From Brachypterus glaber (lineage: Eukaryota > Arthropoda > Insecta > Coleoptera > Kateretidae), in assembly GCA_958510825.1 (NCBI GenBank), contig OY294049.1:26246986-26310985 (forward strand): a stretch of DNA of 64,000 nucleotides, written 5' to 3'. Shown in pieces: positions 58,283 to 64,000 of the stretch. The position numbers and the translations under genes are program-made. The stretch's first letter is position 1. Each line of letters opens with the position of its first letter. The notes under the pieces are model-generated. The model had not been told where the DNA came from. It searched no databases and saw nothing but the letters and a program-made list of their open reading frames with translations.

Positions 58283-58454
58283 AAACTACTATTACAATAG
58301 GTTTGAAAAGTATATGTTTGTGTATAGGATATAGTTAGGTTTTATAAAATAAAATACGCAGTATATTTGCACATCCAATATTCTAATCTGTTTTAAAAAT
58401 ATTCACTGTGCGATTTTTAATTTACTATCTTGCTTAAAGAAACAGACCATAGTA
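58283..58454. mobile_element. AAGCAAGATAGTAAATT MITE, truncated copy 2
   Basis: Matches 15920-16137 from ACAATAGGTTTGAAAAGTAT to the right end (CTTAAAGAAACAGACCATAG). The left end is missing. It stops 24 bases before an exon and so supplies part of the intron's 3' region. Confidence 0.8.
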
Positions 58455-58477
58455 ACAAGGATATGTATTATTTTTAG

Positions 58478-58692
58478 GAACGACTGCCCTATAGAAATTG
58501 TGTGGTAACTGGTGCCAGCAACCTAACCAATGGCAACACTATTAATGCAGAACAGTCTTCACAACAACCCATGAACTCGGACGGTGCCTTGTTAACTTTA
58601 GGCAGAGAGCAACAATACGCAGCTATTCAACTTTCGCATTACGTCTACACACTTTTATGTATTATATCGCAGCTGATGACCACCAACGAAAG
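58478..58692 (+). CDS. cyst: RhoGEF exon: Gln/Asn-rich segment and hydrophobic helix
   Basis: This 215-base exon (TTTTTAG acceptor, GTTGGT donor) encodes ERLPYRNCVVTGASNLTNGN, then TINAEQSSQQPMNSDGALLT, then LGREQQYAAIQLSHYVYTLL and CIISQLMTTNE. The last part is a helix rich in hydrophobic residues that leads into the second coiled coil; it is too short and polar-bounded to call a membrane span with confidence. The donor GTTGGT is weaker than the others, but the split Ser codon (AG+T) joins the next exon in frame. Confidence 0.85.
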
Positions 58693-58814
58693 GTTGGTTG
58701 TATATTTATTGACTTCAATTGTGCGTTTGATAACATAGACCATGGCGCAATATATACATTTGAATATCAGTTCTAAAGGCTGCTTACATACATATTATTA
58801 AAGGCTTATAATTA

Positions 58815-58882
58815 TTATCTTCACGGCTTGTTTCTGAATAACCCAGTATTATACTGGGTTATTCAAAAACAAGCCGTGAAGA
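58815..58882. repeat. Near-perfect 68-bp palindrome
   Basis: TATCTTCACGGCTTGTTT and TGAATAACCCAGTAT pair with ATACTGGGTTATTCA and AAACAAGCCGTGAAGATA, one base at the centre and a single-base offset in the arm. Confidence 0.85.
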
Positions 58883-59140
58883 TATGTAATGCTACGCATT
58901 CCATTATATATTATTCACAGTAAATGGTATATTGCATTTCCTAAAAAAAATAATTTTCAAAAAAAAATAACAAAAAAATTACTTTTTTTTTAAAGATCTT
59001 GTTTAAAAAAACGAAAAATTATTGAAATTTTTTTTTTTAATAAAAATTATTTTTTTTAATTTTCAAATTTTTCATTTTTTTTATTTTCTTTTGTTAGAAT
59101 TGATCCTTATAATAAAAGTAATTTTTCCTAAAAAAATTAC
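58868..59140 (-). mobile_element. Dispersed repeat D, copy 2
   Basis: Reverse relative of 37545-37790 (GCCGTGAAGATATGTAATGC, TTCACAGTAAATGGTATATT, GATCCTTATAATAAAAGTAA). It abuts the palindrome at 58815-58882. Confidence 0.65.
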
Positions 59141-59411
59141 GTTAATCGGAATTTTCTTTCAGCTTTTTTCGTTTTTTTTTTAACGTTTTTTTACGTAACG
59201 CAAATTTTGATCATTTTGGACTTTTTCATATTTTTTTGAGTAAATGTCAAAAAATCTACAGATTAAAATTAAATAAAAATTACATAAAATGATAGCCTTT
59301 ATCGATGTTAAGGCAAGTGCAAAAATTCGTTACTGTGCTTCATAGTGTTCCAGAGATATTAAATAAAAATTTCTTTTAAGATGTAACCTTAGGAGGGTCG
59401 TAGCTTCCTTA

Positions 59412-60273
59412 AGCTTTGGTTTCCTCCAAAAGTCGCAGTGGCTGACGACCGGGTAACCGCGACCAGTTCGTTACGAGACCCTACCTGTTTTCCTCGGCCT
59501 TGCGAGTCGTCAGTCGCCATCCTGTTAGCTGGCCATTTTATAATCAGCTGTTTTTTTTGTTTGCGAGTTTATGCTTTTTAATCATGAATATTTCTAAATA
59601 GTCGGTTCTTCTAATGTTGCTGAATTATCAAGCGAAAGAGGAGAATCTCCTCCATTTATTAACATTACATCATGAAGAAAAAAGGGTAAAAGTTGATGAG
59701 ATGTTTCGGCTGAGAGCGGTGAAGGGATTTCAAGCAATTCTAATTGAGTGAAGCAGTGAAAGACACTTGTCACAGCGCAAAACCAACTGTTTCACCGTCA
59801 TATTTGTGACGAAATAGTCGTGCATCTGCTCAGGTAGCGGTCAAGCGACCGGCGACCGGTAGGGGGACGTTCAAGTATTACGTAACGCAAATTGTACCAA
59901 ATTCATACACTTCATACCCCGTTTCTCGCGTTATTATAGATTATAGAGATTTCATATTTTGGCTACCCCCCCTAACAGGGGGTGTGTTATGGGGGGATTT
60001 CATATTTTGGCTACCCCCCTAACAGGGGGTGTGTTAGGGGGGGTAGCCAAAATATGAAATCTCTACAGCCTTAAATAACGCGAGAACCGGGGTATGAATT
60101 TTGGTACAATTCGCGTTACGTAATACTTGAACGTTCCCTAGTTAGTAGTAACGACTCGGCAGCAGCTAGGAAAACAGGGACATTTAAAATGCATTGGAGG
60201 TGTCTCAACGACTCGGTTGAGGCTACCCGGTCGCAGTCGGCAGCGACTGCGACCTTTGGAGGAAACCGAAGCT
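59412..60273. mobile_element. AGCTTTGGTTTCCTCCAAA element with TTA duplication
   Basis: AGCTTTGGTTTCCTCCAAA is mirrored by TTTGGAGGAAACCGAAGCT. TTA lies at 59409-59411 and 60274-60276. Flanking DNA joins into an uninterrupted family 2 phrase (GTAGCTTCC, TTA, GGGCTCATTTCCG), proving the borders. A 3-base TTA duplication fits PIF/Harbinger-type elements. GC-richer than the surroundings; no transposase. Contains the MITE 59862-60138. Confidence 0.85.
59862..60138. mobile_element. TTACGTAA MITE nested in the TTA-flanked element
   Basis: GACGTTCAAGTATTACGTAA with ATTGTACCAAATTCATAC is mirrored by GTATGAATTTTGGTACAATT and TACTTGAACGTTCCC. Inside is a 45-base direct duplication with GGCTACCCCCCTAACAGGGG. 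Confidence 0.85.
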
Positions 60274-60372
60274 TTAGGGCTCATTTCCGAACCGTTCTGT
60301 TATTAGGAGTTTTTTTTTTAATTGTCGAACTTATTGATGAATAACCCTTTATGCATTTATTAGGTATGGCTT

Positions 60373-60503
60373 ACTGCCCTGCTAAGCTAGACAGCAGTAA
60401 CTCCATTTGTCAATAGCAGAGTTTTCAAAATATTACATCATGTTATGTCAAAACAAATGTCAAATGTCAAATGGAGTCACTGCTTTCTAGCGTAGAAGGG
60501 CAG
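60373..60503. repeat. Inverted repeat 46 bp before the coiled-coil exon
   Basis: ACTGCCCTGCTAAGCTAGAC and TAACTCCATTTG are mirrored by CAAATGGAGTCACTGCTTTC and AGAAGGGCAGT. 131 bases. Confidence 0.75.
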
Positions 60504-60549
60504 TTTAGGTGTAAAAAATTTACATAAAAATAATTTATTTTTTTGGCAG

Positions 60550-60733
60550 TTTACAAGCACAAATACATACTCTTAGAGGCGGCGGAGATAAGCAATATAG
60601 ACACAATCAGCAATTAGAGGAGTTACGAAATTTGCAAGATAAGCTGACCGTTGAAAAAACGGCTTGGGCCGTTTACAGAGATCAGGAGGCCAAGGAACTG
60701 GAGGAGAAAAAGATAGAATTACTAAGATTAGAG
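60550..60733 (+). CDS. cyst: RhoGEF exon: C-terminal coiled coil
   Basis: This 184-base exon (TTGGCAG acceptor, GTAAAA donor) encodes LQAQIHTLRGGGDKQYRHNQ, QLEELRNLQDKLTVEKTAWA and VYRDQEAKELEEKKIELLRL then E. It is charged and heptad-rich, matching the C-terminal coiled coil of ARHGEF2/AKAP13/ARHGEF18 where LQEKLxxEKxxW-like blocks recur. It ends in phase 0 and continues as a coil into the exon at 62770. Confidence 0.93.
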
Positions 60734-61332
60734 GTAAAAAATTGTCAAGTACGAGTTACTAGCTTATTGAGTTACCTTTTTCTTGTTTGTGTCTATAACT
60801 CCAAGACTCCTAGATTTATTTGCTATAGGTAACTTTTTTACAAATAAAGATAGTCTCTTGAAATTTGGAATGAGAGTACCTTAGGGCTGTCCGTATACTG
60901 GTTGAGTTTTATTTATGTCTACCACCAAAATTAAGATTAACCTACATTCGATAAAAACGAAACTTGGGTGATTTATATAATTTTACATTGGATATAAAAT
61001 GGCGGATTTATTTTATTTGTTTCACTTCCGGTTTCAACGGAAGTGGTATAAATATATTTTTTTTCTAAATGGAACCCCACACAATTTTGAACTTAGCCGA
61101 TAATTCTATAAATAAAACTCACTCGGTATTACGTAACGCATTTTTCAAAAATATTGACCCCCTCCCCCCCCGTGTCAAAGCTGTCACATTTACAAACACC
61201 TCACCCCCAGGGTGTCACGTAAAAATATCCAAATTAGTAATTTTTTCCTAATATACTTTATGATACAGAATTTCGGGTTATAATAAATTTATAAAGTTTA
61301 TAAATGATACATATTCATTATGTAGGTAGGTA
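60734..61332. other. Intron with a TTACGTAA-family remnant
   Basis: A degraded one-sided piece at 61130-61215 (GTATTACGTAACGCA, then C-rich sequence). The rest is unrecognised. Confidence 0.4.
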
Positions 61333-61805
61333 CAGTTGGACCCACAAAAAACGCGGCGACGGGCGATGGTTTTTGACCCAGGAAAATTTTTATTGTTTAT
61401 AGCATGCACCGCTTCTTGTAAATGGTATTCTCTCAAATAATTAACTACATTTTCATCCTGTATTTCATTTGAAATCTTTCTTTCCGAGTCTGCACGCCCT
61501 TTCCTCCCCCATCTATTTTTTCTTCAATATTAAACATTATTCTTTTTTCTATGATCTTAACACAACTCTCCGAAACACTAAATAACCTTTCCATAATTAA
61601 AGGTTTCTATAGAGATCACATCCTACTTCCAATATACTAATAGTTTGAGAATTCTTAACATTTCTTAACGCATTTCTAATTACTTTATAATTATTATAAG
61701 TAATTTTGACAAATATTGTCAACATGACAACGGCTTTGTTGTATTGTAATTATTGAATTTACGCAACTAAATTTTCAATCTTGTTTTTTTTTTCGGATTC
61801 AACTG
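61333..61805. mobile_element. CAGTTGGACCC element with TA flanks
   Basis: CAGTTGGACCCACAAAAAAC at the left and, in reverse, CAGTTGAATCCGAAAAAAAA at the right, with TA on each side: a Tc1/mariner-type signature. 473 bases, no transposase. Confidence 0.65.
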
Positions 61806-61894
61806 TACTTAAACGATAAATTTTTATTACTATTAAATTCAATACTAGAAAACTTGCAAAAAACAAAATATTTTGTCCATGAAAAAGTTATGTG

Positions 61895-62239
61895 CAGGGC
61901 CGTAGCGAAGAATAAGAAGGGGGAGTCCTAAATTACAACTTATATCCCCTTGCTTAAAAAAAAAACGTTCCCACTATCGCTAAAATTACAACTTTCATAT
62001 TTTTAACAGATAAAATTTACAACTATAATTTTTAACAGATAAAATTTACAACTATATCGATTTTCAGGATCCACTACTGCTAAAATTACAACTGTTTTTC
62101 CTTCGATAAATAAGTTGATGACTAAAAAAAAACTAAGTAGTAGTTGTAGTAGCAGTACTGCTAAAATTACAACTTTTATATTTTTTAACCCATGAAATTT
62201 ACAACTTGGTATGGGGAACGCTCCCCAGCTACGGCCCTG
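61895..62239. mobile_element. CAGGGCCGTAGC element with iterated AAATTACAACT
   Basis: CAGGGCCGTAGC and its reverse GCTACGGCCCTG bound 345 bases. Inside, TAAAATTACAACT or TAAAATTTACAACT recurs about eight times in one orientation, often preceded by CTACTGC or ACAGAT. Confidence 0.8.
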
Positions 62240-62769
62240 ATCATGTGTTTTTTCACGTCGACAAACGGCATTACAGAACTCTCTATTTCTTCAATTTCTG
62301 GTGAACATTTGCTCAAATCAACGTCCGTTACGTAACATTATCAGATTCAATTTCAGCAACCTTAAAAACCTCTATATAGCAATTTTCAAATGTTTGTAAA
62401 AAAAATGTATTTTCCCCATTTGCCCCCCTTGCTGCCCAATGCCCCACAATGTTCACCAAAAACAATCACGAGCGAGAACTTTTGGTAACACACTTGTATG
62501 CAAAATTTCAAGTCTCTAGCTTAAAGCGTTCTTAAGTTATCGTGCTTACAATATTTCCCGAACGCCCGACCGATCGACCGACATTATTTTGCTCGAAATT
62601 GATTTATATCAACAAAAAACGTCATAAAACGCAAAAATACGCAAAAAAAAATTTGAAAATTTTTGAACGAATACAAGGCTTTCCCGAAATTTTGAAAATT
62701 TTCAAAATGGGAAAGAAAAACAAGTTTTGGGAAAGTGTTGTTTTGTTTGCAGCAGTATTTTCGTTTCAG
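62240..62769. other. Intron before the last exon, nothing recognised
   Basis: Includes GACCGATCGACCGAC near 62568. The open frame that starts at 62542 and runs into the exon is chance continuity; the exon begins at the CAG acceptor. Confidence 0.4.
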
Positions 62770-63034
62770 GAACAACTGAGGACTGAGCAAAAAGACATAA
62801 ACCAACAGAGGGAGCAACTGTACCGAAAAATGGAGGTCTTGACATCCCAAGGACTGCTGATTTCGCCGAACACCTCCATCCCCAACACCGGTTTGGCGGA
62901 CGACCTGCACAAGGACACCTCGGAGGAGAGCAGCCCCCAATCGGACACTTCATCGGCGGCCTCTGGAACGTCGGGGTCTTTGTCGTACTCGTCGTCTATT
63001 TGTGATAAACGAAAGGAAACCAAGTGGAGTAAAG
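62770..63034 (+). CDS. cyst: RhoGEF exon: end of coiled coil and Ser-rich tail
   Basis: The exon starts after CGTTTCAG with EQLRTEQKDINQQREQLYRK, the conserved end of the family coiled coil, then MEVLTSQGLLISPNTSIPNT, an acidic/Ser-rich run and SGSLSYSSSICDKRKETKWS. GC content is high. I place the donor at AAAG|GTAGGA (63035), phase 1; GTAAAG at 63029 is an alternative. Without splicing the frame reaches a TGA at 63073-63075, so intron retention would end the protein here, but family members continue further. Confidence 0.88.
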
Positions 63035-63475
63035 GTAGGAACAGTACACTGCACAACACACTATGGGGTATTTGACCCATAAACATGAACTTAATTCGAT
63101 TTTATAAAATTAGGATTTTCTAGGAAAGGATTATTGTTTGTGGTAGCCAAATAGATGGCGGACAATTGGCCGCTATTTTGATTTTTTTTTTTGGGCTGTC
63201 CGCCTGTACACAGTAATTCGAAGTCCAGACGTCATGTAAGCGGTGCGTTTTAGAGAGATCTATTTTGCTGTTTGTTAAGATAAAAGAAACTAACGTGTGT
63301 CGAAATTTGTGGTGATTTTCGTTATGGATTGTATTGAACAAGATATGTACTATTGTTTATTACTATTTTTTTATTTGAACATATACTGAAAGGTTTTTGT
63401 TATACTTCAGTGTGCGTCCGGGTAATTATTTTATATTTTAGTATTTCTTGTGCTTTTTTTTTCATAAATCTTCTA
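63035..63475. other. Intron start after the last exon seen, nothing recognised
   Basis: No repeat ends or further exon identified here or in 63686-64000. Confidence 0.35.
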
Positions 63476-63685
63476 ATTTAATTTTTCTTGAGTTTTGGGC
63501 ACATTTAAAACGAATATTAATTAGATATAATTTATTTCGTAGTCTTGTACAATTGTGGTGTCCAAAAGTAATAAAACTCTGAAGAAGCTCACTGGATGAG
63601 CGAAACGTTAGCTGTGAAAGAAATTATATCTAATTGATATTCATTTTAAATGTGCCCAAAATCCAATAAAAAAAAATTAAATTAA
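63476..63685. mobile_element. Inverted repeat with hammerhead-like core
   Basis: TTTGGGCACATTTAAAACGA and ATTAGATATAATTT are mirrored by AAATTATATCTAATTGATAT and AAATGTGCCCAAAA. The loop carries CTGAAGA (63579-63585), a GCTC/GAGC stem (63587-63590 with 63598-63601) and GAAAC (63602-63606), as in hammerhead ribozymes known from Penelope-like elements. A clear cleavage triplet and stem III were not found. Confidence 0.5.
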
Positions 63686-64000
63686 ATTGGTAATTATTTT
63701 AGAGCAACATGAAAGAATAAATATTCTAGTTTACATATATAAAAAATTATCCGCAGTAAATCTTTTAGCAAAAATCTTTGGAACCCCATATTTTCAAAGA
63801 TTCTATGAAAAATAAACAAGTAAGTTACTCCTGCCGCCTTGTGGGAGTGGCTAGAATTTTTTAAATAGTAAATTTAGTTTTATCGAGTCAAAAAAAACCC
63901 TTACCCGATTTACAAAAAAATATGAAAAATGAAAAGTGGTGGGACAAGAATTTTTTAAACATATTTATCATTATTTCTAGGATATTAAAAAAAATACCAC

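Larger units (their letters stand above)
1..64000 (+). other. cyst: Lbc-family RhoGEF gene (C1-DH-PH-coiled coil), both ends outside the window
   Basis: One gene spans the window. Sixteen exons plus a candidate microexon join into an open frame of about 970 codons with GT-AG borders and matched phases at every junction. Residues are numbered from the first full codon here: C1 domain 80-127, DH 235 to about 423, PH about 453-562, coiled coil 575-640, a low-complexity Ser/Asn/Gln region, then coiled coil 822-905. Proteins of this family load GTP onto RhoA/Rho1 through the DH domain; the PH domain binds membrane or active Rho and the coiled coils mediate dimers and partner binding. In Drosophila the relative is cysts (Dp114RhoGEF), which acts at apical junctions. 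Family assignment is firm; orthology to cysts rather than another paralogue is inferred. The amino terminus, promoter, carboxy terminus and 3' UTR are not in this window. Confidence 0.85.

Noticed and set aside
62542..62769. N-terminal extension of the last exon to a Met at 62542
   Set aside because: The sequence before the CAG acceptor at 62768 is AT-rich and unlike the family, while the exon start fits the previous exon's phase and coiled-coil sequence.
62584..63086. Long minus-strand frames opposite the last exon
   Set aside because: Shadow frames of a GC-rich coding exon; the + strand protein matches a known family.

Overview
The window is AT-rich eukaryotic DNA, most likely from an insect (perhaps a beetle with a large, repeat-rich genome; the exact order cannot be read from the sequence). 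One host gene runs through it on the + strand, entering at base 1 and leaving past the right end. I assembled 16 coding exons plus one candidate 21-base microexon (bases 1 to 63034). Every junction is GT-AG and every reading phase matches. The roughly 963-970 codon partial protein has an acidic/Ser-rich lead, a basic linker, a C1 zinc domain, a DH (RhoGEF) domain, a PH domain and two separated coiled-coil stretches. That is the Lbc-type RhoGEF layout (ARHGEF2/GEF-H1, AKAP13, ARHGEF18/p114RhoGEF); the single fly relative I know is cysts (cyst, Dp114RhoGEF), which activates Rho1 at epithelial junctions.

Coding sequence is under 5% of the window. The introns (up to about 13 kb) are packed with transposons, nearly all of them inverted-repeat (foldback) elements and commonly nested two or three deep. 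Region by region: 55-6842, a foldback made of iterated TTACCTCGAAA units, AACGTT-rich MITEs and a CAGGGTG foldback; 6910-8488, three nested foldbacks; 8601-13613, several foldbacks and a 2.9 kb palindrome with arms of about 1.04 kb; 14810-27731, further foldbacks, one carrying tandem arrays, a reverse SINE-like unit and a second iterated foldback (TTACCGCGAAA) inside another element; 27792-34711, copies of a family ending in CAGGGTGAT, a TA-flanked CACTACTGG element and a tRNA-derived SINE; 38183-49955, a Penelope-like GIY-YIG fragment duplicated in inverted orientation, minisatellites, a piggyBac relic with a recognisable transposase tail and a perfect 72-bp palindrome; 50135-62769, more CAGGGTGAT-type elements and a TTA-flanked foldback split by a TTACGTAA MITE; 63035-64000, an inverted repeat with a hammerhead-like core.

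The most notable signals are: two related foldback families whose ends are arrays of mirrored 11-mers, each homogenised to a different variant and flanked by 8-9 bp target duplications; a possible heptad-length (21-nt) microexon between the PH domain and coiled coil; intronic hairpins of up to about 1 kb arms that must be transcribed with the host gene; and transposon ends that repeatedly stop 24-50 bp from splice sites. Repeat boundaries were read by eye and are good to a few bases where terminal repeats are sharp, and to tens of bases otherwise.
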